A stretch of 64,000 bases of DNA from Corydoras sp. C115 (Eukaryota > Chordata > Actinopteri > Siluriformes > Callichthyidae). Positions 19,436 to 29,311 of this stretch are shown here, piece by piece. The DNA is taken from positions 559,227-623,226 of the forward strand of contig JAFMOC010000420.1 of NCBI GenBank assembly GCA_019802505.1. Direction: 5' to 3'. Each line of letters starts with the position of its first letter. Position 1 is the stretch's first letter. Made by a program: the position numbers and the translations under genes. The notes below the pieces were generated by a model, which saw nothing but the letters and a program-made list of their open reading frames with translations, was not told the DNA's origin and made no database searches.

Positions 19436-20095
19436 AAACTATTTTGCTTTAGTTCAGTTCAGTTGCAGATGAATGATTGCAAGGTCTGTGCCAACCTGGA
19501 ATGGCATGTGCCCACTACCATTGGTGATGTACAGCTTTTTCTCAGATTTGCTAACTTTTACCAGAGTTTAACTCTCCCATTCTGCCCCCCAATGTTTTAT
19601 CCACATGTTAGCATGGGATTTGTAGAGTTTGATTCAGAGATTTGCCGTAGTTTGTGCAACACTCTCATGCCGCCCTGTTTCCCAGTCAATTCAGTTGGCT
19701 CATTACGTGGGCACACACGTCGGTATGTATGGGTCATTTTGACGAGACGGTGAGATTATCTATAGAAAGCTTATCTGTGCGAGTCGTTAACTAGTGATGT
19801 GCATAATTTGTCAAATAAGTAAAACGCCCAACTCGTACCTTTGTGAAGTGCGACCATGAGCATGCTGGCACAGGTGATCAGTTTTATTGCGGACCTCCCC
19901 ATATCCGGGGGATATAAACTATTGTTTTTTCACATGCCCTGAAATGCGTACCACTCAATGGTCTGCCATCTGCATTTCAGACCACAGAACTGTTGTTCTA
20001 ACAAATTTTTACTCAGTTTGGTATCCCCGAGGACATATTTTTGGATTGATAAATTCTTTTGCATTTGATTTGAAATCAGTTCTTACTCTCTCTCT
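19436..20095 (+). mobile_element. Degraded Gypsy (Ty3) pol remnant
   Basis: About 19475-19590 encodes VCANLEWHVPTTIGDVQLF and RFANFYQS, the RT-to-RNaseH junction motif (usually W-x-P-T ... FLGFANFYR). About 19870-20060 encodes traces of the integrase region (VISFIADLPISGGYK, and further on YPRGHIF). The frames are interrupted, and the RNaseH and the integrase zinc finger are missing between them. Confidence 0.6.
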
Positions 20096-20239
20096 CGCAG
20101 TCATATCAAATTATCATGGTTGCACCGTGCCCACCTGTTCTACACAACCGTGATTCTGATGTAACAGAAACAAGATCTTTTGTAACATATTACATTTTGT
20201 AACATATAGTACATAATATGTCCTGTTATACAATGAGCT

Positions 20240-21359
20240 TGTTATGGTTGGTCATGGAGGGGCGGTGCCTCCAGGGGTAGCCCCGCCCCTCATTTAGCAC
20301 ATTATGTTTGCCATTATGTTTGCCTTGTCTCTGTGCACATTACCTATGCCTTGTCTCTGTCCTCGTATAGTGTATGCCTAGTTATGTTCACGTGTTGTGT
20401 TTGTGTCATGTATACGTTGTCAGTGTTATCTGTTTGTATTCTTAGTTTTGTTTAGTTATGTTTGCGTGTTGTGTTTAGTGTCATGTATGCCTTGTCAGTG
20501 TCATGTGTGTATTCTTAGTTTTACTTAGTTATGTTCATGTGTCGTGTTTAATATCCTGTGTGCTTAGTTATGCCCCGTCCGTGTCGCTGGTGTGTGTGTG
20601 GTGTTCTCAGTCATGTTATGTTATGGTCCCGTTTTGCGTATTGTCTGGATTTATGTTCCCGTGTTTCATTTTGATTATGGTCATGTTGTGCTTAGAGTAT
20701 TGTTAGTGTCATGTGTTGCATTTAGAGTATTGTTATTGTCATGATGTGTTATGTGTAAGTCTTAGTTATGCTTGGTTATGGTCACGTGTTTAGTTCTGTC
20801 ATGTCATGTTTTGTTATTGTCACATGGTCACGGTTTGTTTTGGTCACATGGTGTGGGTTGGTCTCTATGTTCACGCCCCTGTAATTATGCACACCTGGGT
20901 TCCTGATCACTGTTCCTTATTTAAGCAGCTCACTCCCGTCACTCCTGGCTAGTTGGTCTTGGTTTGTGCACCTACCCTAGTCACGCCTTGTTCTTTGTCT
21001 CGCCCTGTTCTTAGTATTGCCATGCTCCCTATCTCGCCCTGGTCTCGTCTCGTCCTGTCTTGATTGCACCTCGTCTCCGTTTTGTCAAAGTGTTCACGTT
21101 CTGTTCCAGTTGTACGTCCCGCCTTGGTTCACCGGACATTCAGCCACACTCCACCCTGTTCGCGCTGCGGTTTGGAACACGGCCCTGCTGACGTCGGACG
21201 CCGTGACGTCAGGCCCCACCTCCGCAGCCGCCTGTGTATTGTTACGTTTACCTGTCTGTGGCTGAATAAACTGTTATACGTCTAATCCCCGCCCCGACCT
21301 TGTCGTTCCGAGTAGCGGATCCACCCACGTTTCACGGTTTGCCGTAGGAAACCGTAACA
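20240..21359 (+). mobile_element. Solo LTR, family S1 (+ copy), TSD GAGCT
   Basis: It begins TGTTATGGTTGG and ends AACCGTAACA. A perfect 5-base duplication GAGCT flanks it (20235-20239 and 21360-21364). A TTATTTAAGCAGC promoter-like box lies at about 20917 and GAATAAAC at about 21263. The left part (20340-20870) is made of degenerate units rich in TTAGTTATG and GTCATGTG. A second copy lies inverted at 38195-39058. No internal genes, so it is a recombination remnant. Confidence 0.88.
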
Positions 21360-21472
21360 GAGCTTGTTTCGGCCAAGCTTAAGCTGTTACATATATAGTA
21401 TTGTATTATACTGGTATACCCTATGACTGCAAATTACTGAGTTCTTGTGGCTGCAAAACAAGATAAGATCAT

Positions 21473-21703
21473 TGTCAGGCTTGGGAGTGCTAGGCCACTC
21501 CCCCCTGGTTTCTTTATTCGGGATTTGGCTGTTCGGGGTTCCCGTAGGTAGGGCCCATCCCCGAGAGCTGGGATTGGGTCCTACCTAGTCACATGCTGAT
21601 TACACTTAAGGAGCGCATGCTCCCTGAGTCAGCAGGCCAGCATTACTGTTGTCACTCTTGCTTAGTGTGAGCCTTTGGACAGACTGCACGCCCCTTTGTG
21701 ACA
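21473..21703 (+). mobile_element. Solo LTR related to the E4 LTR, TSD ATCAT
   Basis: It starts TGTCAGGCTTGGGAG and ends CCTTTGTGACA. ATCAT is duplicated at 21468-21472 and 21704-21708. At 231 bases it is much shorter than the E4 LTR, but shares TGTCAGG, TTTGGCTGTTCGGG, GATTGGGTCCTAC and GTCAGCAGG in order. Confidence 0.82.
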
Positions 21704-21708
21704 ATCAT

Positions 21709-22297
21709 CTTATCTGGCCACTATCATGGCTGTATATGTTTTTTTGTTGTCGTCCTCCCTAAAATGGCAAAGTGCATTAGGGCCAGACATCTCAATTTTG
21801 GTTTGTTTGTTTGTTCTAATGCTACTTCAAACACTTAAACCCTGCTGCCATGTTCTATTTAGAAAGACAGAATGTGTCTTTTTTCTGGATGTTTTGTCAT
21901 GAACTTCATCATTATAACTGAGGCTTGAAGGTCTTGAGATTTTTGCAATTTCTCTTTGGGGTCAACTTTGGGGAAATTTGCTGTCTTATGTTTTTTATTT
22001 GTAAAATGTTATATAAAATTATGAAATTTATGAAAAACAGTAAAATTCATAGAAGGTATACCTTTTTTCCAATGACAGTAGAAGTTTTAAGGTGCAGAGG
22101 ATTTATTTAAACTCTATAATTATGTACTCTGACATGATGTAACTGAATATCACCAGTAATCAAAAACCTACAAGGATGAGAACCCTTAGGGAGTAATTCA
22201 AAGGTGAATTACAATAATGAAAATTTTAAATTTTAATCTTAAAATAAAACTTTAATTTAAGAATGTAATACTCTTTGGGATTTGAATGTTCTAGTCC
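21709..22297. other. AT-rich spacer before the V3 flank
   Basis: No coding region or element recognised. From about 22250 the sequence begins to resemble the upstream flank of family A V genes. Confidence 0.5.
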
Positions 22298-22306
22298 CAT
22301 ATGTGG

Positions 22307-22681
22307 TATCCATCCATCCATCCATCCATCCATCCATTATCGTCCACTTTATCCTCTTTTAGGGTCGTGGGGTGGGTGGGGGTGGGGGGGGGGTTCCCCA
22401 TGCCCATCCAGGGGAGAACGTCGTTGGGCAGATACACCCAGGAAAGGGCACCAATCTATCGCTGGGCACACACTCACTCATGCAAACACACTCTATATGG
22501 GGCAATTTGGAGAACTCAATTGACTTTATCCAGGTTTTTAGACTGTGTGAGGAAACCGGAGAACCCGGAGGAAACCCACAAGGACACAGGGAGAACATGG
22601 AAACTCCACCCAAATTGGGATTCGAACAGGGAATCCCTAGCGCTGAGAGGCGAACGTGCTAACCACTAAACCACCATGCCG
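22307..22681 (-). mobile_element. tRNA-derived SINE, full length, TSD CATATGTGG
   Basis: The copy runs from the CCATCCATCC tail complement to the head complement CTAAACCACCATGCCGC. The B-box complement is visible as GGGATTCGAACAGGGAATCC and the A-box complement as AACCACTAAACCACC. CATATGTGG is duplicated at 22298-22306 and 22682-22690. The insertion sits in the 5-prime flank of V3. Confidence 0.88.
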
Positions 22682-22730
22682 CATATGTGGCATATATTAT
22701 TGAATTCTGAGATACAATATGTTGCAATAC

Positions 22731-22778
22731 GTTCACTTCCTGTACTACACTAAAACTTCAGCATTATAATCGAGAGTC
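22731..22778 (+). promoter_or_regulatory. Shortened family A upstream block (V3)
   Basis: It keeps CACTTCCTG and ACTAAAACTTCAGCATTATAA but lacks the middle TGACTTC-containing segment present before V1, V2 and V4. Confidence 0.45.
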
Positions 22779-22804
22779 CTTATGAGACAAACATGTGTTC
22801 AGAC

Positions 22805-23278
22805 TTGGCTCAACTACACAAACTGGAAAATTATTTTTACTCATTCTTTGTTTAGCATTAGGTACTTGCTTGACATGAGTAAATCAATTCGTTAAAACAG
22901 ATGTATCTAGATATTGATATGAATACAAACTTATTTTACTATTTAACTAAATTATTTTTTTTCTCTTTACAACAGATTGTTTTGCAGATTCAATCCATCC
23001 AACAGACATGAATTTGGTCAAGTATGAAACAGATATTGCAACTCTAAAATGCTCATATGATTCCAGAAGCCATAACATCCTGCTTTATCGGTTTAAACAA
23101 AATCTAAAGGATGCACCCAAATTTTTATCATATAAAGGTGCAAAGTCTGCATCCACCTTGGAACAAAAAGCCAAAACTCAATTAGCTGCAAAAACGACTG
23201 ATACAACTAATGAAATTACTATCCATGGTGTAAAGCTTACAGATTCTGGTCTTTATCTCTGTGCTTTGAGGGTAGTAG
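22805..23278 (+). pseudogene. V3: family A V segment, disabled
   Basis: The V exon (22976-23278) is open and aligns along its length with V1, V2 and V4 (DSIHPTDMNLVKYETD, LKCSYDS, LTDSGLYLCALRVV), but the gene has three separate defects. The leader start is TTG instead of ATG, and the leader has lost about 10 bases, so the only upstream in-frame ATG runs into TAG before the donor. The invariant core Trp is Arg (LLYRFKQN). Downstream of the heptamer (CCCAGTG, 23279-23285) the spacer and nonamer region is deleted and sequence jumps to the CA-repeat flank. It cannot give a normal receptor chain and probably cannot rearrange. It might still serve as a sequence donor. Confidence 0.88.
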
Positions 23279-23317
23279 CCCAGTGATATAAAGAAACACA
23301 TACACAAGTACATGTGC

Positions 23318-23320
<3 letters not shown>

Positions 23321-23352
<32 letters not shown>
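23321..23352. repeat. CA microsatellite downstream of V3
   Basis: About 16 uninterrupted CA units, with more CA-rich patches to about 23550. It holds the same relative place as the tracts after V2 and V4. Confidence 0.85.
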
Positions 23353-23353
<1 letters not shown>

Positions 23354-23774
23354 TTACATTTACCGCTTGGTTTCCTGAAAGTTTTAAATCATGAGGATAA
23401 CAGCCCCCCTTGTTTGTCTAACCCTTGGGTGGTCATCAGGCAATTATTGATGTGAATAACGACCCATAGCCCCCCCCCCACACACACACACAACCAACAT
23501 CAGCAACGTATACACAGACACATAAACACAAATGTATATACACACACACATACATACATAAATGTCACGGGTGCCATCCTCACCTGGGATTTGTGTTTAC
23601 CGTGTTTCCTTGGCTTGTTTCCAGACTCATTTTTTTAATTACTCAGCTTTCCTGTTTCATTAGTTAATTAAATAATCATGTTTTCAGTTCAGCCTTATTT
23701 ATCCAGCAGCTCGAGCCATGAGGCTCGGCCAGCAAAGGTAGTCTGTTCATTTTACATTTGCTCTGTGCCGTGTG

Positions 23775-24155
23775 CTACTTGTTTTTATGTGTGTCCCTAG
23801 CATATACTTGGGGGGGGACACCTATACACCTTATCATATACATTGCAGGATCAACCAGGATCATGGAGGAGGCTGATGGATTGGTTTTGGGAGGTGTAGC
23901 GGCCCGTGTGATGGCGTGTGAACCCCCTTGAAAGAGGTGACTGTTGCTTTCCAGTCTGTTAGTGGGAGTGATACCCATTTCAGAGACACCACCTGCAGAG
24001 CTGGAAGGCATGTCCTTTCTCTCCTTCACCTCCTCCTGAGCTTCCTGCACACAAAACGCAACAGCCAATATCCCAGCACACAGAAGGGACAAAACATCAC
24101 TAATCACACAATCTGAAACATGAGGTGGGTGACTACAGTAGGAAGAAAACAACAA
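23775..24155 (-). other. Unrecognised open frame with a hydrophobic segment
   Basis: A 126-residue frame without stops. It has a hydrophobic stretch (VISDVLSLLCAGILAVAFCV) followed by a charged segment (QEAQEEVKERKDMPSSS) and a Ser/Thr-rich tail. It looks like a single-pass membrane protein tail, but I match it to no family. No splice structure, promoter or paralogue is seen here. It could be an element-encoded fragment, a processed gene piece or chance. Confidence 0.25.
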
Positions 24156-24311
24156 GGGGAGATCCTTGAAGAAGAAAAGAGATCCTTTTTCTTTCCTATA
24201 TTGCTTGAAACCTGTGGTCTGCTTAATAATGTGGAACGTTCTTCTTAAGTAGTTCTTCTTTATGTGGTGCTACGGACTAGCTGGAACAATTTAGTATTTA
24301 GAATTAATAAT

Positions 24312-25119
24312 GTCACACGACTACGCCTTCCAGTTTATCTGGAAAATTTATAAAAGAAAAGGCACACAGGTAAATTTTATTGACACCAGACCCAGGTTCC
24401 AGTTCAGTGGTCTTTATTATACAAAAAAATATTTAGCATCACATTTTTAACAGCATTAATTTTCTATAATAATAAAACCCTATAAAATACTCAGACACAC
24501 ACACATAAACAACTTTGAGCAACTGAATGATATCTATTAAATGAAAGGTGGGACAAACCCGCAGCACAATATGACAAGTATAATAACAAATTGAAACCAC
24601 AACAAACTAAAACCCGAAACAAAACAAAAGTGTCAATGCGCCAGTGCCAGAGATCGGATGAATGGACCACCATAGACGGACCTCTTTAAATCCACAGAGC
24701 GTGCACTGCTGGCCCTTTAACCAGGTGCCAGCGATAAACAGTGAGATTCTTCATTAATAAATGTATCTGTAGTTTAAAAACCACCTGTATAATACAACCT
24801 GGCACACAGACTGAAGCCGTCACAGTGCCGGAAAAATCTAGAACACACAGCACGCACTATGTAGCAGGACACACTATAGAGTGCCACAAACAATTGAAGA
24901 CGATGCCAATATGAACAGGGCTCCAAATCACAAAACAGCACTGTCGCTAGCAGACAAGTGGCCACCCAGGACCAGATGCAGGTGCGATCAAAGAGAGAAC
25001 AAACAAGGGAAAGGGACGGCACAATTATAGGCTTAGTGAATTACAGTATATTCACTTAGCGCTGAAGAGCAACAGGTGAGCTCACCACCAGCTACCCCCC
25101 AAAGTAAGAGCTCATCCTG
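24312..25119 (-). mobile_element. LTR-like segment
   Basis: On the minus strand it starts TGTAGCAGGATGAGC and ends GTCGTGTGACA, with AATAAAG and CAATAAAA signals near its 3-prime end (about 24370-24415 on +). The sequence has the U3-R-U5 look of an LTR. No target duplication was found, so the limits and class are tentative. Confidence 0.4.
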
Positions 25120-25290
25120 CTACATCAACCTCAATTGGGCTGATGTGGCAAACCAATTATCACAGGTGTCTGAGATTGATTGAAGTTAATGAAAGAGCCC
25201 TAAAACACAATACCATTCACAAGTTAATTGTGAAACAAACATAAACCTTAATAATAAATTTAATCCAATTTGCATAATAATTGGGAACAC

Positions 25291-26335
25291 GGGCGGCACG
25301 TTGGCTTAAGGCTCATTTATGCTCAACGTTAAATACGGAGACGGATACGGACGGAGCCTTTTGTCCGTACTCTGCGTTCATTTCGTACGTAATTTGCACG
25401 TTTTCTGAAAGCTTGCGGATGCGGACAGGACGGAGCAATACCACTGGAAACCGTGGGGGCAGTGCATGATGCGACCACTTCCATATGTACACGAAGAAGA
25501 AGAAAAACATGGTGGAACTTTTTGAAGACCGGTTATACGAGTGTGTGCGCAATTTTAATCATTTATATGATGTTACTTCGCCGGGGCACAGGGACAAACA
25601 GTTGTTACAAAGCAAAGCAAGTTATCGAATGCCCTGGCAGACATCCGAAAGTATTGGAAATGACGTTCGTCATCAATTTCCCTCATTGGGCGGACTAGTG
25701 AATAAAATTCTCCATCCAAATGTCGCGACCTGTTCAGTGGCCTCACAGAACACCGCCGTCTAGAACGCTGCCTGTTTTGTCGTTTTTGCAGTTTGTACAA
25801 AATCAAAATTTCCTCCGTCCTCGTCATGTTTGATTTTTACTCTAAACTGCCCTCTAATGGGTGTAGTGTTCAACAACCATATCAACGGAGCTGACGCAAG
25901 GAAGTATGTGGGCAGTAACTGTTATAACGCATGAAACACACGCACACATTTTCGTACGCAGAGGGAGTATAAATGAGGCTTTAGTGGTTAGCACGTTCGC
26001 CTCTCAGCACTAGGGATTCCCAGTTCGAATCCCCATCTGGGTGTAGTTTCCATGTTCTCCCTGTGTCTGCGTGGGTTTCCTCCGGGTTCTCCGGTTTCCT
26101 CCCACAGTCCAAAAACATGGATCAAGTCAATTGAGTTCTCCAAATTGCCCCATATAAAGTGTGTATGCGTGCATGTCTGTGTGAGTGAGTGTGTGCCCAG
26201 TGATAGATTGGCACCCTGTCCTGGGTGTATCTGCCCAGCGCCCTAAACGTTCTCCCCTGGATGGGCATGGGGAACCCCACCGCGACCCTAATAAATAGGA
26301 TAAAGCGGAAGATATTGAATGAATGAATGAATGAA
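25291..26335 (+). mobile_element. tRNA-derived SINE, full length, split by a DNA transposon
   Basis: The head GGCGGCACGTTGGCTTA (25292-25308) is interrupted by 672 bases and resumes at 25981 with TTAGTGGTTAGCACG. The joined A box matches TGGCTTAGTGG and the B box is GTTCGAATCCC (about 26022-26032). The body then runs to a GAATGAATGAATGAA tail at 26317-26335. Confidence 0.9.
25309..25980 (-). mobile_element. PIF/Harbinger-type transposon, deleted copy inside the SINE
   Basis: Terminal inverted repeats AGGCTCATTTATGCTC (left) and AGCCTCATTTATACTC (right, reverse complement), with a TTA target duplication at 25306-25308 and 25981-25983. TTA/TAA 3-base duplications are the family rule. The minus strand 25827-25573 encodes the N-terminal part of a Harbinger transposase (RPLNRSRHLDGEFYSLVRPM, ERHFQYFRMSARAFDNLL). 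The DDE catalytic part is absent, so this is an internally deleted, non-autonomous copy. Confidence 0.85.
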
Positions 26336-26962
26336 CATGGAACACAGTGTAAGAAGCCGTAATAAATGAATTTGGAACACAGTGTAAGAAGCTGTAATGT
26401 GGTTGTATATAAATTCTGGGAACTAGGTGTGCATGCAAGTCAGAACTAAAGCATTAAAAGTGCTCAAAATCAAGAAGCAAATAAATGCACGCATGACAAA
26501 ACCACCACAATGCATATGGATACAAAAATGGAAACACACAAAATGCAGTACAAAATGACAGTTTAGATTAAGCTAAAATGGAATTAATCCAAGAACTCAC
26601 ATAGTGTTACGCTTGCCTACCTCGACCAAAAACGGCTGCGCAGATGAAGCGCAGAGCCGCAGCACCTAAACACGCTTAAGGGAGCCAGGCACAACAGGTA
26701 GCAGACTAAAGGAATTTTATTACAAGGTGTAGAGACAACATAAACACAGAGGTATAAAAGTGAGCTAAACTAACGACGTGCATGGAGGAAGGGGAACACT
26801 GGAGATAAATACATACAGACACCCAACCACGCCACGTGCAAAAAGCAAACCAATGAAAATAAAGAGTTAATTAACTTAAATGACAACCATGAACGAAAGG
26901 TAATTAACTCAAATACGGAACAGATGCCCTAGGCACCTGATACAGTACCCCCGCCCCTACGG

Positions 26963-27935
26963 TCACGCAACGGGGGGACGCGACCAAGAGAAAAAAAAAT
27001 AAAAAATCGGGGGGGATCCTCCGCCTTCCCTGAGCCAGGCTTGGCAGGTGCTTGTGGACGGGCTCAGCGGCGTGCGGCCCCTGGTGCACGGGCTGGACGG
27101 CGTGCAGCCCCTGGTGCATGGGCTGGGCGCCATGCAGCCCCTGGTGCATGGGCTTGGCGGCACGCGGCCCCTGGTGCATGGACTCGGCGGCGTGCGGCAG
27201 AGGTGCCACGACAGGTGTGCATGCCGGCGGGTCCGTGGCAGGAACGCACGCCGGGGGGACCTCGCCGGGAACGCACGCAGGAGGGGCCTCGGCGGATTCG
27301 CACGCTGGCTGGACCTCGGCAGGTTTGCACGCTGGCTGGACCTTGGCGGGCTCATAAGCTGACTGGACCTCGGCGGGCATGCACGCTGACTGGACCTTGG
27401 CGGGCACGCGGGACAGGGCAGACAAAGGGATTGGCCACTTTCAAGCCACACTCTTCCACAGACACCAGTGCTAGCTCCGGTACCGCCCCCTCGCAGCGCG
27501 ACTCGGCGCACTCCGGCTCGATTGCGGCCGCCGGCGCGGAGCCAAGACGCAGCGTGTGCGCTGTGCAGCTGCTAACCCCGATACGTGCGCTGCATGTCAG
27601 TCACGTGCAGCGCGCGTACCGGGCTCAGCAGCTGCACAGCGCGCACACTGCGTCTTGGCTCTGCGCCGGTGGCGCGCCGGGTCTTGCAACGGTGGGTAAC
27701 GAACCGGACTGGACCGTCAGTCCAGAATTCCTCAGTGTTTAGGAGGGTACGTATAGGCAGAATATGCCCATACAGGTACGACTCGCCTGCCTCGTCATCG
27801 GAGATCTCGATCAGATCAAGACCCCCAGAGCGACTCATATCCACTCGTCTACATCCACTCATCATCGGAGTCGTACCACTCCGAAACCACTTCATTAGAG
27901 CCGTCTTTACTGCTCCGGGACGGCGGGCTGCGCAT
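26963..27935 (-). pseudogene. E2 version of the acidic/tandem-repeat ORF, broken
   Basis: The minus strand encodes SEWYDSDDEWM then a stop, and after a shift GLDLIEISDDEAGESYLYGH, ILPIRTLLNTEEFWTDGPV and RFV, closely matching E1. Then comes a shorter repeat region in which PAEVQPACKPAEVQPACES and PMHQGLHAVQPVHQGPH are visible. Because this frame and the PPRSSQRA frame are both open in E1 and E2, the true frame of the tail stays uncertain. The stop and the shift show this copy is inactive. Confidence 0.6.
27530..27668. repeat. 68-bp-arm inverted repeat inside E2
   Basis: The left arm, 27530-27597, and right arm, 27602-27668, are reverse complements with about ten mismatches. Shared cores are GAGCCAAGACGCAG and GCTGTGCAGCTGCT. 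The loop is only a few bases. E3 has a single copy of this sequence (about 34668-34735); E1 does not form the hairpin. Confidence 0.85.
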
Positions 27936-28760
27936 ACCAGTACGAGGGTTTACGGCCCCAGCAAAGAAAAATTTTAAAAACGCTTACCTGGGCTCTGGAC
28001 TCCCCAAATTGATTGGCACGTCATTTCTGTTACGCTCGCCTACCTCGACCAAAAACGGCTGCGCAGATGAAACGCAGAGCCGCAGCGCCTAAACTCGCTT
28101 AAGGGAGCCAGGCACAGCAGGTAGGAGACCAAAGGAATTTTATTAGAAAGTGGAGGGACACCATAAACACAGAGGTATAAATGCGAGTGAACATAAAACT
28201 AACGACGTGCACGGAGGAATGGGAACACTGGAGATAAATACATACAGACACCCAACCACGTGCACAAAGCAAACCAATGAAAATAAAGAGTTAATTAACT
28301 TAAATGACAACCATGAACGAAAGTTAATTAACTCAAATACGGAACAGGTGCCTAGGGAACAGGTGCATAGAAAGACTGTAAAAAATGCTCTCTGAGGTTG
28401 GGCACGCAAACTGGAAATTTAATAGTAATAAACAAAAGACAAATGGAAACAATGTGAGGCTATTTAAAATAATTAATAGTTTAACTCAAACTGAATAAAA
28501 CAGGCAAAAAAAAAATAAAAAATACAGGTACAAACAACTGAGCACCTGATATTAATCATAAAGAAAATTATAATTGCTGCTGAAGGAGATTCGTCAGATT
28601 ATTGATTTATATAGTCTACTTAGTTTTTCACACATCACATTTCCATTTTTGTTAAATAATTGATAATGCTGTGTAAATTGTTTGTGATGTTGTTCATCTG
28701 AGGTTGTATTCACATAATATTTAGACTTGAGTGCACAAAATCTTTAGATATCATTTTTAG

Positions 28761-29311
28761 ACTTAAAAAATAAAAACTAACAAAAATATCAATAAAGGTG
28801 TACTGTTGTCAAATGAATGTACATTTAAGATAAGAATTTGAAGTTCACTAGATTGTGGAATAGTTTTTAATTACAGTTATTTATTACAGGATATTACAGT
28901 TTTTGAAACATGTAACAATCCATGACAGTGGGTGGAGTGTTATCTCTTAGGTCTTATCTCTTAAGAGACAACATTCTGCTAGACATCTACATTTATACTC
29001 TGGAACAATGTTCATTTTCTTCTTGTTTTAATAAATAAATAAACTTAATAAATAAAAACAAACAAAAATATCAATAAAGGTGTACTGTTGTCAAATGAAT
29101 GTACATTTAACATAAGAATTTGGAGTTCACTAGATTGTAGAATAGTTTTTAATTACAGTTATTTATTACAGGATATTACAGTTTTTGAAACATGTAACAA
29201 TCCATGACAGTGGGTGGAGTCTTATCTCTTAGGTCTTATCTCTTAAGAGACAACATTCTGCTGGACATCTACATTTATACTCTGGAACAATGTTCATTTT
29301 CTTCTTGTTTT
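28761..29311 (+). repeat. 282-bp tandem duplication carrying the V5 promoter and leader
   Basis: Copy 1 (28761-29042) and copy 2 (29043 to about 29311) run parallel from AATATCAATAAAGGTGTACT through ATGTTCATTTTCTTCTTGTT. Only the second copy continues into the full leader and donor. The first ends its leader in TTTTAATAA. Confidence 0.9.
29192..29289 (+). promoter_or_regulatory. Conserved upstream block of family B V genes (V5)
   Basis: It contains ACATGTAACAATCCATGACA, GTGGGTGGAGTCTTATCTCT and GACAACATTCTGCT just before the leader. The same block lies before V6 (37446-37539) and in the duplicated copy (about 28908-29008). Confidence 0.55.

Larger units (their letters stand above)
26605..28365 (-). 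mobile_element. E2: complete two-LTR element of the E1 family, TSD CATAG
   Basis: The 3-prime LTR is 26605-26944 and the 5-prime LTR 28028-28365 (minus-strand sense). CATAG flanks the whole at 26600-26604 and 28366-28370. A purine tract (complement of GTACCCCCGCCCCTACGG, 26945-26962) abuts the 3-prime LTR. After the 5-prime LTR the minus strand reads GGGGAGTCCAGAGCCCAG followed by a donor-like GTAAGC. The internal region is only about 1.08 kb and carries a broken version of the E1 ORF. The LTRs differ at several points and the outer end of the 5-prime LTR is altered, so E2 looks older than E1. Confidence 0.85.

Noticed and set aside
24312..25119. Calling this a proven solo LTR
   Set aside because: TG and CA ends and poly(A) signals fit, but the flanks do not form a target duplication, so it is left as LTR-like.
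26000..26032. tRNA gene suggested by intact A and B boxes in the SINE
   Set aside because: The boxes belong to the SINE head. The cloverleaf is not complete and the body and GAAT tail follow.
26341..26400. CACAGTG heptamers in a tandem pair (ACACAGTGTAAGAAG) as recombination signals
   Set aside because: No nonamer at 12 or 23 bases and no V, D or J coding end beside them. A simple short duplication.
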